Shown: positions 46,970 to 55,537 of the stretch, in pieces
How positions within the stretch are numbered: the first letter of the stretch is position 1
How the letters are laid out: each line of letters starts with the position of its first letter
Assembly (NCBI RefSeq): GCF_003610295.1
Contig: NZ_RAPV01000001.1
Location: 2,294,001-2,358,000 of the forward strand
Source: Paraburkholderia sp. BL23I1N1
GTDB lineage: Bacteria; Pseudomonadota; Gammaproteobacteria; Burkholderiales; Burkholderiaceae
Length of the DNA: 64,000 nt
Direction: 5' to 3'
Translations under genes and position numbers: made by a program
The notes under the pieces: generated by a model
Databases searched by the model: none
The model's input: the letters and a program-made list of their open reading frames with translations, nothing else
What the model was told of the DNA's origin: nothing

Positions 46970-47061
46970 TGTAGAAATGGACTTCAGTCTTTGTCGAAAC
47001 ATAGTAATTTATCTCGACGAATCTCGATCCTACCATTCAGTCTCCTATTGAGGAGATCGAC

Positions 47062-48036
47062 ATGAAGGCAATCGTGAGAAAGCAGTTTGGTGGTCCTGAG
47101 GTGCTCGGCATCGCCGAGAGACCGCTGCCGGCAGTAAAACCAGGTTGTGTGCTGATTCGCGTTCGGGCATTTGGCCTGAACCGCGCCGAACTCTACATGC
47201 GCCGCGGGTCGTGGGGAGAGGTGGCGGAAGTGAGCGGCATCGAATGTGCTGGGTCTGTGGTGTCCGATGCCACCGGGACCCTGCGCGAAGGTCAGAAGGT
47301 CGTGGCGCTGATGGGCGGAATGGGTCGAACGATCGACGGCAGCTATGCGGAATACGTCGCCGTACCCGCAACGAATGTCGTGGCCGTCGAGAGCGACCTC
47401 GACTGGGAACATCTTGCCGCCCTGCCGGAAGCTTATGCCGTCGCGTGGACGTGCCTTCACAGAAACCTGGCTGTACAGGCCGGGCAAACGCTCGTCGTAC
47501 GCGGCGGGACGTCGAGCCTCGGGCTGGCCGCCATCGATATCGCCAGCCAACTCGGCGCAGAGGTGATTGCGAGCACGCGTCGGCCAGAGGGAGAAACCTT
47601 GCCACGTTCGCGTGGAGCGGCACATGTCGTGACCGCGGCGGATGAGTTATGCGCGGCGCCGGGCTGGCCGGGCGGCAAGGCCGACGCGGTGCTCGAGCTG
47701 ACCGGAAACAGCACGGTTCTCGACTCAATGCACGCCACCCGCCGTGGAGGTCGCGTGTGCCTGGCCGGATTTCTGGGCGGACTCGCGCCGCTAGCAAACT
47801 TCGATCCGCTCAACCAGATGCCCAGTGACGTTCATTTGAGCTTTTTCGGGAGCTTCAACTTCGGCAACCCCGACTTTCCACTATCGGACGTGCCCATGCA
47901 GCAGATCGTGGATTTCGAGGCGAGCGGCGTATATCGAGGCAAACCAGCGCACGTATTTGGTTTTTCTGAAGTTCCGGTCGCACACGAACTGATGGAGCGC
48001 AACCAGGCCGTTGGGAAGTGTGTCGTGCTGGTCTAA
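47062..48036 (+). CDS. MDR-family zinc-free alcohol dehydrogenase / quinone oxidoreductase
   Basis: This 324-residue medium-chain reductase has the N-terminal GroES-like fold (VLIRVRAFGLNRAELYMRRG) and the Rossmann loop GGTSSLGLAAIDIASQLGAE (about 155-174) with STRRPEG after beta-2, pointing to NADPH. No structural- or catalytic-zinc Cys cluster is seen, so it is quinone-reductase-like rather than a true zinc dehydrogenase. AGGAG lies 7 nt before the ATG. Probably controlled by the adjacent divergent LysR protein. Confidence 0.87.
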   Translation: MKAIVRKQFGGPEVLGIAERPLPAVKPGCVLIRVRAFGLNRAELYMRRGSWGEVAEVSGIECAGSVVSDATGTLREGQKVVALMGGMGRTIDGSYAEYVAVPATNVVAVESDLDWEHLAALPEAYAVAWTCLHRNLAVQAGQTLVVRGGTSSLGLAAIDIASQLGAEVIASTRRPEGETLPRSRGAAHVVTAADELCAAPGWPGGKADAVLELTGNSTVLDSMHATRRGGRVCLAGFLGGLAPLANFDPLNQMPSDVHLSFFGSFNFGNPDFPLSDVPMQQIVDFEASGVYRGKPAHVFGFSEVPVAHELMERNQAVGKCVVLV

Positions 48037-48205
48037 AGACTGACCGGGTTTTCACCCCAACCCACACGAAGTTCAACATTTCGACGCCGCATGTTTGTCA
48101 GCCAATAGCCACGCAGGCACATCCCCAACAGAATGGGATGTGCCTGCCGTACAGGGAGGCATGCGTGGTTGCCGCAAGCAGCCGTTCCTGCAAGAGGAAA
48201 ATCGT

Positions 48206-48703
48206 ATGTTGATGCGTGACGCAATCCCTACCGCCCTGACCCGAGGATCCGCTCTTCTTTCGGAAGACCCGATTACGCCGTCCTCGCTAAAGACCTTCCA
48301 GCACACGTTCGACATTTATCTAAAGGATTCGAACGCCTTCATGAACACGTATTTCTCACGCTACTTCGAGTGGCAAGGTGTTTGCCGCGAACGGTGGTTC
48401 CATGAGTGCATACACAACGACCTGCTGGGATCGGACGGCATGTTCGTGACCAAACGCGCGCACCAGGAGTACGTCCACGAAACCTTTCCTTTCCAGCGCG
48501 TGGATTGCTATCTGAACACGGTGCAGGTCAAGCAGTGCTCGGCCTACCTGCTGTTCCGCTTCTGCGTGGATGGGCGCCAGGTTTCGCAGGGCTACCAGCA
48601 GATCCTGTATGCCGGACGGGACCGGAAGATCAGGCGGTTCCCGGAAGGTATCGTCGGGCGGGTCAAGGAGTATGAACTGCCGTTGACGGCGCTAGCCGCC
48701 TGA
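48206..48703 (+). CDS. Hotdog-fold acyl-CoA thioesterase-like protein
   Basis: The start is the ATG at 48206 (MLMRDAIPTALTRGS) with AAGAGGAAAA upstream, giving 165 residues. It shows the 4-hydroxybenzoyl-CoA thioesterase pattern: FDIYLKDSNAFMNTYFSRYF with the catalytic acidic residue, then EWQGVCRERWFHECI, and later strands YLLFRFCVDGRQVSQGYQQI. The EWQGVCRE segment recalls thioesterases linked to enediyne or polyketide chemistry. It converges on the 7TM kinase gene across tandem repeats. Substrate unknown. Confidence 0.75.
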   Translation: MLMRDAIPTALTRGSALLSEDPITPSSLKTFQHTFDIYLKDSNAFMNTYFSRYFEWQGVCRERWFHECIHNDLLGSDGMFVTKRAHQEYVHETFPFQRVDCYLNTVQVKQCSAYLLFRFCVDGRQVSQGYQQILYAGRDRKIRRFPEGIVGRVKEYELPLTALAA

Positions 48704-48751
48704 TCTTAGCGGCTGACTTCCGCCATAAAGTCTTACCGCTGGGTTTTATCG

Positions 48752-48808
48752 TTAAGGTTCATCCTTAATTTTCACTCTTAACTTTCACTCTTAACTTTCA
48801 CTCATGAC
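48752..48808. repeat. 13-bp tandem repeats plus a small inverted repeat between convergent genes
   Basis: TTAAGG-TTCAT-CCTTAA (48752-48768) precedes two exact copies of TTTCACTCTTAAC (48770-48782, 48783-48795) and a third diverged copy (48796-48808). The kinase stop codon at 48798 lies inside the last copy. Confidence 0.7.
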
Positions 48809-50246
48809 GCCGGCGCAAGGACCGCGCTGGCGCCTCCCTCAGCGCGCGATCCGCGGGCGACCCCGGTACCGGCAAGCGCACCGTGAATGTGGTGTGCGCC
48901 CCGCGCAACGAACTGCATTCGATACTGCCGCCCAGAAGCTCCGCAGCGCGTCGGCAGAATGCGAGCCCCATTCCCGCACCGCTTCCGTGCCGCTTGGTCG
49001 AGAAGAAGGCGTCGAAAATATGCGGCAGCACGTCGGGCGCGATGCCCGGCCCCGTGTCGCGGAATCGCAATACGCAGAAGCCGTGCTCCTGAACCGCACT
49101 GATGACGATCTCGCCCTCGCCGCTCACGTGAATCGCGTGCAACGCGTTTTTCAGCAGATTGAACAGCACAAAAACCGCCAGCGTGTCCGAACCCGAAAAG
49201 CATAGCGCGGCGTCGATTGACGCCACTGTGATGCGCGCACGTTCGTCGCCACGAAACGGATAGCGCTCCAGCGCCGACGCCACGCATTGCTGGATGGAAT
49301 GCGGGCTAAAGCGGGTACGGTCCAGCCGGTCCAGCGTGAACGACGCGAGCGCCATTTCGACCATCGCGCTGGTGCCCGACACCTCCCTTCTGATCGCCGT
49401 GGCAAGCTGACTGATGCGTTCGGACTGCCCGGTATGCATCTCCTGATCGTCGTAAAGCCCATGCGTGACGGCCAGCCGGTAACCTTTGAACACGTGAGAC
49501 CACACGCTGGCGATTTCGTCGGCGTGCATGGCGATCGTCGCGAGCGGCGTCGCGATTTCATGCGCAATGGTTGCCGCGATCGCGTAAGGGTGAATCAGGT
49601 GATACCGGACGATCGTGATCGCGAGAAGCCCGAGGCTAAGGGCGATGAACAGCACGCCCGGCGGATAGAACGCATAGCCATAGTTGACCGCATAGTCGAC
49701 TGCCGCGAGCGAATACACGCAAAGGCTCGCAAAGCAGAGATCGAGGCGCCTGCGCGCTTCGCCACCGGCCTGTTTGCGGGCCATGAGCAGAAGTTGCCCG
49801 CTGCGGCCGGCGAGCAAGACGGTTTGCAGGACGTGTATAGGATGCAGCAATCCGGCGCTCGGATAGTAGCCAAAGAAGTAGTGCCGGTAGCCGGCGACCA
49901 CTTCGTTGCCGGGCAGCAGCACGGCGAGAACAAGGCATATACCGTAAGACGCGAGCAATATCGGCCGCTCGCGGCGTCTTGCCGCTACCTCCGTGACGAA
50001 GTGATAGAACGTGGTGGGCAGAAACAGAATGAAGAAATAACCGACCCGAACCAGCACGCTCGCAATGTGGGGGTCTTCCGTCTGGAACAGCAAGGTCCAC
50101 GTGCCCTGCCAGGCAAATGTCGCCGTGCACATCAAAAGGAAAGGCGCGGACAGGCGCGTCACCCCTTGTGTAATGAGTACGTAAAGGCCGAACACCACGA
50201 ACAGCGCAGACACAAAGGCAGTCGGAATGGCGTACATGTGGCTCAA
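48798..50246 (-). CDS. Seven-transmembrane sensor histidine kinase
   Basis: This 482-residue kinase has an N-terminal half (1 to about 215) of seven hydrophobic helices with no large periplasmic loop, so it probably senses a membrane-soluble or small diffusible ligand. The H box is IAHEIATPLATIAMHADEI (His about 230). The ATPase domain has LLKNALHAI, RDTGPGIAPDVLPHIFDAFF and GAGMGLAFCRRAAEL. The layout resembles kinases for alpha-hydroxyketone signals (CqsS/LqsS), but sequence identity to those is not shown here. It follows a response-regulator gene by 64 nt on the same strand. The C-terminal codons run into tandem repeats. Confidence 0.88.
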   Translation of the reverse strand: MSHMYAIPTAFVSALFVVFGLYVLITQGVTRLSAPFLLMCTATFAWQGTWTLLFQTEDPHIASVLVRVGYFFILFLPTTFYHFVTEVAARRRERPILLASYGICLVLAVLLPGNEVVAGYRHYFFGYYPSAGLLHPIHVLQTVLLAGRSGQLLLMARKQAGGEARRRLDLCFASLCVYSLAAVDYAVNYGYAFYPPGVLFIALSLGLLAITIVRYHLIHPYAIAATIAHEIATPLATIAMHADEIASVWSHVFKGYRLAVTHGLYDDQEMHTGQSERISQLATAIRREVSGTSAMVEMALASFTLDRLDRTRFSPHSIQQCVASALERYPFRGDERARITVASIDAALCFSGSDTLAVFVLFNLLKNALHAIHVSGEGEIVISAVQEHGFCVLRFRDTGPGIAPDVLPHIFDAFFSTKRHGSGAGMGLAFCRRAAELLGGSIECSSLRGAHTTFTVRLPVPGSPADRALREAPARSLRRRHE

Positions 50247-50310
50247 TGTGTCTGGAAACGTGGGACTATTCCGGTGTGTTTATAGCGGAGCAGGCGAACG
50301 GGCCCATTCC

Positions 50311-51285
50311 TCATATGCGGGCTGGCTGATTCCGGTCACTCCGCCATTGCGAAAATGTCAGTGTGCTCAAACCCACGTCGCTCGAATCGATTCGGGTCCA
50401 GCCATAGAACGCGTCGTCCCAATCAGGGATGGTTTGCGGTGTGACCGTTTTGAAGTCCGCCCCGGGACGAAACGCCAGGTGCGGCCAGAAAACGGGCATC
50501 GACTCACGTACCGCCATGCGCTTCAGCAGATCGGCCGGCCCACTCTCATCCGCCACGATCTCCGCCTGCGAGATCCAGTCGTTCTCCGCCCACGCAAGGA
50601 AAACACTCGGGTTGCCCGCGCGGTCGAACATCAGGATCGCATTCTGCTCCGGACGCCAGTAGTACTCGACGATGCCTTCCGCGGCAACCACCGTGTCGAT
50701 CACCTTTCTCGTTCGCGGATCGCAATAGGTCGTGCCGTTTTCGCCGAGACCCAGCCAGCCTGCCTCCGAACAATGCCTGTTTCTGGCATCTTTCAGAAAA
50801 TGGACCAACCGGTTAGCTGAGTCGGCATCCGTCTTTCTCAGATACAGATCCACGATGCCGGCATTGAAGGCTTTGACCGCGACGCTCTCATCCGCGACGC
50901 CGGTCAGAAGTACCTTTGCGCAACGCAAATTGGAAATGGACGAAAGGAATTCGACACCGCTCAGTCCGGGCATGTCGTAATCGACGACAACCGCGGCCAC
51001 CTCTGCAAATCGCGAATCCCTGGCCAGCACGTCTCGCTCCGCCGACGTTTCGACAAACCGCTCGAGACCCGTCTCGCTCAAACCGGCCGACGCCGGCGCA
51101 AACGCCAGCGAATTCTCGCGGGCATGGTTGCGAATGAAAGCGAGCGCGGTTTGAGCTCGCGTAAAAAACAGATTGGTTGAAATATCCGGAAAGAATCGGC
51201 GCAATGCATCGAGGTAGCTATCGCTGTCGTCCACGAAAACGACAGATGCCGGATAGAAAACAGGGGGGCGAATAAAATTGTTCAT
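50311..51285 (-). CDS. Atypical response regulator with a non-DNA-binding C-terminal domain
   Basis: Starting at the ATG at 51285 (MNNFIRPPVFYPAS), 324 residues. A receiver fold is evident: VVFVDDSDSYLDALRRFF (acidic pair), the phospho-Asp in AAVVVDYDMPGLSGVEFLSS and Lys in LYLRKTD. About 45 extra residues are inserted between the second helix and third strand. The C-terminal ~130 residues (VEYYWRPEQNAILMFDR, PSVFLAWAENDWISQAEI) contain no helix-turn-helix, so output is probably through protein contact or enzyme activity. It is the first gene of the pair with the 7TM kinase. Confidence 0.8.
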   Translation of the reverse strand: MNNFIRPPVFYPASVVFVDDSDSYLDALRRFFPDISTNLFFTRAQTALAFIRNHARENSLAFAPASAGLSETGLERFVETSAERDVLARDSRFAEVAAVVVDYDMPGLSGVEFLSSISNLRCAKVLLTGVADESVAVKAFNAGIVDLYLRKTDADSANRLVHFLKDARNRHCSEAGWLGLGENGTTYCDPRTRKVIDTVVAAEGIVEYYWRPEQNAILMFDRAGNPSVFLAWAENDWISQAEIVADESGPADLLKRMAVRESMPVFWPHLAFRPGADFKTVTPQTIPDWDDAFYGWTRIDSSDVGLSTLTFSQWRSDRNQPARI

Positions 51286-51665
51286 GTCTATTACGTGGAA
51301 TGTGTGGCGCGCCTCGCGCCGGCTGACACGCCGGCTTCTCTCACGCTGGCTCCCGGGCCGATTCCCGCTGAACCGTATAGTACCGGGGTCTTTGCATGAA
51401 CAGTGCAAACTTGCGCGGCCTTTCCGTCATAGTATGCGAATGGAATAATTTGAATTAAATCGACTCGCGCCGCTTATTCTGCCGCAATCGCTTCCGGAAT
51501 GGGGAATGCCTGAATCAGGGTTTGACCTCGCAGCGCTCAGGTTGACGCGAGGGCCATACTGGCACTCCCGGTCGACCAGTCGACAGGTGGTTCGTCAACA
51601 GATTGAAGACACCTTTCAACGGTGTCAGCCGGCCCGTGCGGCGTGAACCAGAACGGAGCAAGCGA
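51286..51665. other. Divergent intergenic region
   Basis: This separates the leftward response regulator/kinase pair from the rightward dioxygenase gene. It contains an AT-rich block near 51440-51465 (GGAATAATTTGAATTAAA) that could be a promoter. I see no convincing ORF; one on the minus strand at 51515-51802 overlaps the dioxygenase and looks like its shadow. Confidence 0.45.
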
Positions 51666-52538
51666 ATGCGTAACTTCGACGAAAACAACATCACCACCGC
51701 GGTCATTGATCGACTGGCAGCATGCAAATCGCCGCGCGCCCGGCAAATCAGCGAGTCGCTTATCAAGCACCTGCATGACTTCGTGCGGGACGTTGAACCC
51801 ACTCAGGAAGAATGGGATGAGGCCATTACTTTCCTGACCGGCGTCGGCAAAATGTGCTCCGACACGCGGCAGGAATTCATCCTCCTGTCCGACACGTTGG
51901 GTGTGTCAATGCTGGTGGATGCGATCAACCACCGGCTCTCGAAACGCGCGACCGAAACGACGGTACTCGGCCCGTTCTATGTCGACAACCCGCCCGAATA
52001 CGCACTCGGTGATCTCATCGACACACGCCCCGGGCCGGCTCTTTTCTGCGAGGGAAAGGTGACGGATGTGGACGGCAAGCCGCTGGCCGATGCGATCGTC
52101 GACACCTGGCACTCCGATGCGGAAGGGTTCTACGATGTTCAGGCTGAAGCCGGTCTGCAAGGTTTGAGCGGACGCGCCCGCTTGCGCACCGATGCGGAAG
52201 GCCGTTTCTGGTTCCGCTCCATCGTGCCGAAGTACTATCCGATTCCGCACGACGGCCCGGTCGGCAGGATGCTCGATGCACAAGGCCGCCATCCTTATCG
52301 CCCCGCGCACGTGCACTTCCTGGTGAGCGCACCCGGCTACGAAAAGCTGGTCACGCATGTGTTCCTCGACGGCGACCCGTACCTCGACTCGGACGTGGTG
52401 TTCGGCGTCAAGGACTCACTCGTCAAGCCGCTCGTTCGGCAGCAGCCGGGAACAACGCCCGGCGGCCACGTGGTCGATTCCGAGACCTCGCTGCTGCACT
52501 ATGACTTTGCGCTCGCCGCAGAGGCGAGCTCGTCATGA
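51666..52538 (+). CDS. Intradiol ring-cleavage dioxygenase (hydroxyquinol 1,2-dioxygenase-like)
   Basis: This 290-residue protein starts at the ATG at 51666 with GGAGC upstream. The N-terminal helical linker domain (1 to about 95) is that of catechol/hydroxyquinol dioxygenases. Predicted Fe(III) ligands are Tyr156 (EGFYDVQ), Tyr190 (VPKYYPIP), His215 and His217 (RPAHVHFLV). The WHSDAEGFYDVQ motif and length favour hydroxyquinol 1,2-dioxygenase, which opens 1,2,4-trihydroxybenzene to maleylacetate. No maleylacetate reductase gene is nearby, so the pathway partner is elsewhere. Confidence 0.88.
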   Translation: MRNFDENNITTAVIDRLAACKSPRARQISESLIKHLHDFVRDVEPTQEEWDEAITFLTGVGKMCSDTRQEFILLSDTLGVSMLVDAINHRLSKRATETTVLGPFYVDNPPEYALGDLIDTRPGPALFCEGKVTDVDGKPLADAIVDTWHSDAEGFYDVQAEAGLQGLSGRARLRTDAEGRFWFRSIVPKYYPIPHDGPVGRMLDAQGRHPYRPAHVHFLVSAPGYEKLVTHVFLDGDPYLDSDVVFGVKDSLVKPLVRQQPGTTPGGHVVDSETSLLHYDFALAAEASSS

Positions 52539-52573
52539 AGAAGATATTCCGGATGCCGAAGCAACTGCGCATA

Positions 52574-53785
52574 TCACCAGCGTGGCCGTTTCGCGAACAG
52601 CGGTCTCATTGCAATGAGACCCAGAACGGGACCGGGCAATAGCAGCCAGGCGACGTGCACGTCAAGCGAGCGATACGCGCTGGTTGACCAGAGAATCGAG
52701 CACGCCGACAGAAAAAAACCGAAGCTGTTTTGCAGTGTCAACGCGCCGCCGATTTTGTCCGCCGGACACGCCCTCACGGACAGCGCCGAGAATTGTGGCG
52801 AGTCGGCCACAACGCTTACGCCCCACACAAGCAGCAAAGCGAGTTGCAGCGGAGCGCCGAGTGTCGATGCCAGCGGATAGACGGCGCACAACGTCCCTGA
52901 AGTCGCCAACGCCAGCGCCGCTGTGCGCGCGCTGCCCGCCAACCGGCTCAACATTCCGCCGAGCACGCAGCCCGCCGCGCCAATGCCGATGATCGCGAAC
53001 GACCAGAACGCCACCGCGCTGCCCGGTGGTGGCACCGCGCCTGTCAACGCGTGCTGCACGAGGAGCGGCGTAAGCGTCCAGAACGCGTACAACTCCCACA
53101 TATGACCAAAGTAGCCGAGCGCCGCGGCCCGGAACTCGCGGATGCCGATCACGTTCCACACGCCGCCGGAAAGCGCCGGGCGACGTCCGGCGCCGGCGCG
53201 TGCATGCGGCCCTTCGCCTAGTACGAACACCAGCACGGCGCCCAGCACAGCGAGCCCGGACGACGCCAGCACCACCGTCTGCCACGGCACACTTGAGAAC
53301 ATGGCACGAATCGCGTGCACGGACGCCGTGCCGAGCGTCAGCATGGCGACCAGCAATGCGAGTGTTTGTGCCGCGCGCCCAGGCGCCCACGACACCAGCA
53401 ATTTCATACCCAGCGGATAGATACCGGCGAGCGCCACGCCCACGCCGAAACGGAACACGAGTGCCGAGCCGAGCCCCGCGCTGCACAGTGCAAAGAGCGC
53501 ATTCAGCGCGGCGCCGATCAGGCCGCAGAGCGCGAAGACGCGGCTTGCGGGCAGACGATCGGCGATCCCGGTCGTAGCCGAAAGCAGCGTTCCGACGATA
53601 AAGCCCGCCTGCGTCGCGTTCGTGAGCCAACCGATGCCGGATGCGCTGAGATGCCAGGCCGCCTGCAACTCCCGCATCGCGCCGTTCGCACTGAACCACA
53701 GCGAGGTGCCGAGCAACTGCGCGATGGCAATCACCAGCACAGCACGGTTTGCGGCTGCCCGGTCGGTCTCCTGTCTGTCCGCCAC
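52574..53785 (-). CDS. MFS transporter
   Basis: This 403-residue transporter has twelve predicted spans. The first loop reads WLTNATQAGFIVGTL and the inter-half loop holds GEGPHARAGAGRR. The fifth span region is GIYPLGMKLLVSWAPGRAAQ. It resembles CynX/NarK-like and nitrate/aromatic-acid MFS carriers, but no substrate signature is clear. It converges on the dioxygenase gene with a 35-bp gap. The ~180 bp upstream contain short GC-rich microrepeats (ACGCTC, GCGCA) and no gene. Confidence 0.85.
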   Translation of the reverse strand: MADRQETDRAAANRAVLVIAIAQLLGTSLWFSANGAMRELQAAWHLSASGIGWLTNATQAGFIVGTLLSATTGIADRLPASRVFALCGLIGAALNALFALCSAGLGSALVFRFGVGVALAGIYPLGMKLLVSWAPGRAAQTLALLVAMLTLGTASVHAIRAMFSSVPWQTVVLASSGLAVLGAVLVFVLGEGPHARAGAGRRPALSGGVWNVIGIREFRAAALGYFGHMWELYAFWTLTPLLVQHALTGAVPPPGSAVAFWSFAIIGIGAAGCVLGGMLSRLAGSARTAALALATSGTLCAVYPLASTLGAPLQLALLLVWGVSVVADSPQFSALSVRACPADKIGGALTLQNSFGFFLSACSILWSTSAYRSLDVHVAWLLLPGPVLGLIAMRPLFAKRPRW

Positions 53786-53969
53786 TTTGCCTCCTTCTGA
53801 CTGCTTGTGCGTGGCCTGTGCGTGGCTTGTTCTTTGCGTATGCTTTTCACGCTCACGCTCACGCCGCGCAGCGCAGCGCAGCGCGTTTACCCGACGTTAG
53901 CGCAGATGCAGACGCAGCGGATACAGCGCGAATGCGGCAAGCGCACACGGCCGCCGACGATTGTTATTC

Positions 53970-54608
53970 CTATGCGGTTCCACTCTCCTGCTCCTTGAGC
54001 CGCTTGCGGTGAGCCGCGACCTTTGCGCGATTACCGCAGAGCGCCATGCTGCACCACCGGCGCGCATGGCCACGCGTGTGATCCGCAAACAGCAATGTGC
54101 ACCTGGGGCCTTCGCACGCTTTCACGTACGTGAAGTCTTCTTCACACACCAGCCTCGCGAGCGCCTCGGCTATCGGCATCAGTAGCGACTCCGGCGACTG
54201 CCAGCGCCGATTCGCACGAAGCTCGAAGCTCGTCACACCGTCCGAAGCGGACGTCACGATTTCGCCATGCTGCTGATCCTGCTCGAGCAGCTGATTCAAG
54301 GGTTCGAGCTCGCGCAAGTCTTTGGCAGCCAGCGGCCGCCCCTTCCTTTTCCGCACAAATCCCCTGAACCACTCGCGCAGTTCGCGCGCGCGTGCCGCCA
54401 TGTCGTCGAGTTCGGCTGCCGTAGAACGGCTCCGCATGGCTTCGAGGATCGCGCGCGGCACCAGCTCCGTCTGGTCCAACCAGGCAAGCAGGCCTTCCCC
54501 GTCGCCGATCCAGTCGACTTCTTCCTCCACCGGTGTCGCGACCGAATTCAGGAAATCAAGGCCAGGCGCATCGGCCAACACGATCGCGGGCATCTGACGG
54601 TAGTCCAT
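53970..54608 (-). CDS. CGNR zinc-finger transcriptional regulator (ABATE domain)
   Basis: This 212-residue protein has an N-terminal ABATE-like ligand-binding domain (about 1-150, LADAPGLDFLNSVATPVEEE) and a C-terminal zinc finger CEGPRCTLLFADHTRGHARR followed by WCSMALCGNRAKVAAH, which holds the diagnostic CGNR motif. It is divergent from the hydrolase/SDR operon at 54754, and the 145 bp between carry a palindrome over the promoter, so it probably controls that operon and itself. Confidence 0.9.
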   Translation of the reverse strand: MDYRQMPAIVLADAPGLDFLNSVATPVEEEVDWIGDGEGLLAWLDQTELVPRAILEAMRSRSTAAELDDMAARARELREWFRGFVRKRKGRPLAAKDLRELEPLNQLLEQDQQHGEIVTSASDGVTSFELRANRRWQSPESLLMPIAEALARLVCEEDFTYVKACEGPRCTLLFADHTRGHARRWCSMALCGNRAKVAAHRKRLKEQESGTA

Positions 54609-54663
54609 TTCTCACGACGAATATGAATTGACGATGATTACATCGTAACCACTAAAAATACAC

Positions 54664-54718
54664 TTGACAAGTTACATTGTCAGTTTGTAACCTGTATTTA
54701 CGGTTTTATCAGGTTACA
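54664..54718 (+). promoter_or_regulatory. Promoter and candidate CGNR operator of the hydrolase/SDR operon
   Basis: TTGACA (54664-54669) is followed 18 bp later by TAACCT. The inverted repeat TGTAACCTG (54686-54694) and CAGGTTACA (54710-54718), 9-bp arms with a 15-bp spacer, covers the -10 and start region. A further half site, CAAGTTACA, sits at 54668-54676. Repressor binding there would occlude RNA polymerase. Confidence 0.6.
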
Positions 54719-54753
54719 CACGCAGACCCCCCATTCCTTCAAAGGAGCGAGAA

Positions 54754-55449
54754 ATGTCGATTGGCAACGTAAGCGTGGTGCTTGTGCACGGCGCGTGGGC
54801 AGATGGCTCCTGCTGGAGCAAGCTCGTGGAGCGTTTAAAGGCACACGGCATTCACGCAGTGGCGGCACCGTTGCCGCTCAGCGGTTTGCATGACGACGTG
54901 GCCGCGCTCGATCGAACGCTGGAACGCATCGACGGTCCGGTGGTGGTTGCCGGGCATGCCTACGCCGGCGCGGTGATCGGATCGACGCGCACCGACAACG
55001 TCAAGGCGCTGGTCTACGTCGCCGCCCTTGCGCCAGCGGAAGGCGAAACCGTGAGCGATGTGTTCTACCGTGGCGAAGCGCATGCGCTGGCACCCAAGCT
55101 GTCGCCGGATCGACATGGACTGATCTGGCTACCCGAGGACGCATTCGCAACGGCGTTCGCACAGCACGCGAGCGCGCAGGAACTGGCGGTGCTCAGCGCG
55201 GTTCAACGCCCTATTTCGGTTTCATGCATTGGCGAGGCGGTCGGGCGTCCACTCTGGATGGATCGGCCGAGCTGGTTCCTGATCGCCGGGCAGGACCGGA
55301 TGATCAATCCCGAGACGCAGCGTTTCATGGCACAGCGCATGAACGCGCGCGTCCATTCACACGAAGTCGATCACACGCCGATCGTTACAGCGCCTGACGT
55401 CGTCACCAATGTAGTCGTTGAAGCGGTCCAGGCCGTCGCGGATCGTTAG
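54754..55449 (+). CDS. Alpha/beta-hydrolase-fold protein lacking the nucleophile serine
   Basis: This 231-residue protein starts at an ATG with AAAGGAG upstream. It has VVLVHGAWADGSCW (oxyanion loop) and the fold of small esterases, but the nucleophile elbow reads VVAGHAYAGAVI, so Ala69 stands where GHSYGG-type enzymes have Ser. The C-terminus has GQDRMINPETQRFMAQ and VDHTPIV. It may act without a covalent intermediate, as lyases or cofactor-free enzymes of this fold do. First gene of the operon under the CGNR operator. A truncated paralogue is at 10627-10972. Confidence 0.85.
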   Translation: MSIGNVSVVLVHGAWADGSCWSKLVERLKAHGIHAVAAPLPLSGLHDDVAALDRTLERIDGPVVVAGHAYAGAVIGSTRTDNVKALVYVAALAPAEGETVSDVFYRGEAHALAPKLSPDRHGLIWLPEDAFATAFAQHASAQELAVLSAVQRPISVSCIGEAVGRPLWMDRPSWFLIAGQDRMINPETQRFMAQRMNARVHSHEVDHTPIVTAPDVVTNVVVEAVQAVADR

Positions 55450-55537
55450 GTCTGCGATATCCGTTTGGACGTCTGAAACCTGCCATGCCATCAGGCGCTC
55501 ACTGGCTGTCATTTCCTACCTCATCGGGAGTCAATCC

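Noticed and set aside
53786..53969. GC-rich microrepeats (ACGCTC, GCGCA) as a repeat-based regulatory element
   Set aside because: Very short, imperfect and in a high-GC spacer; no more than expected composition.
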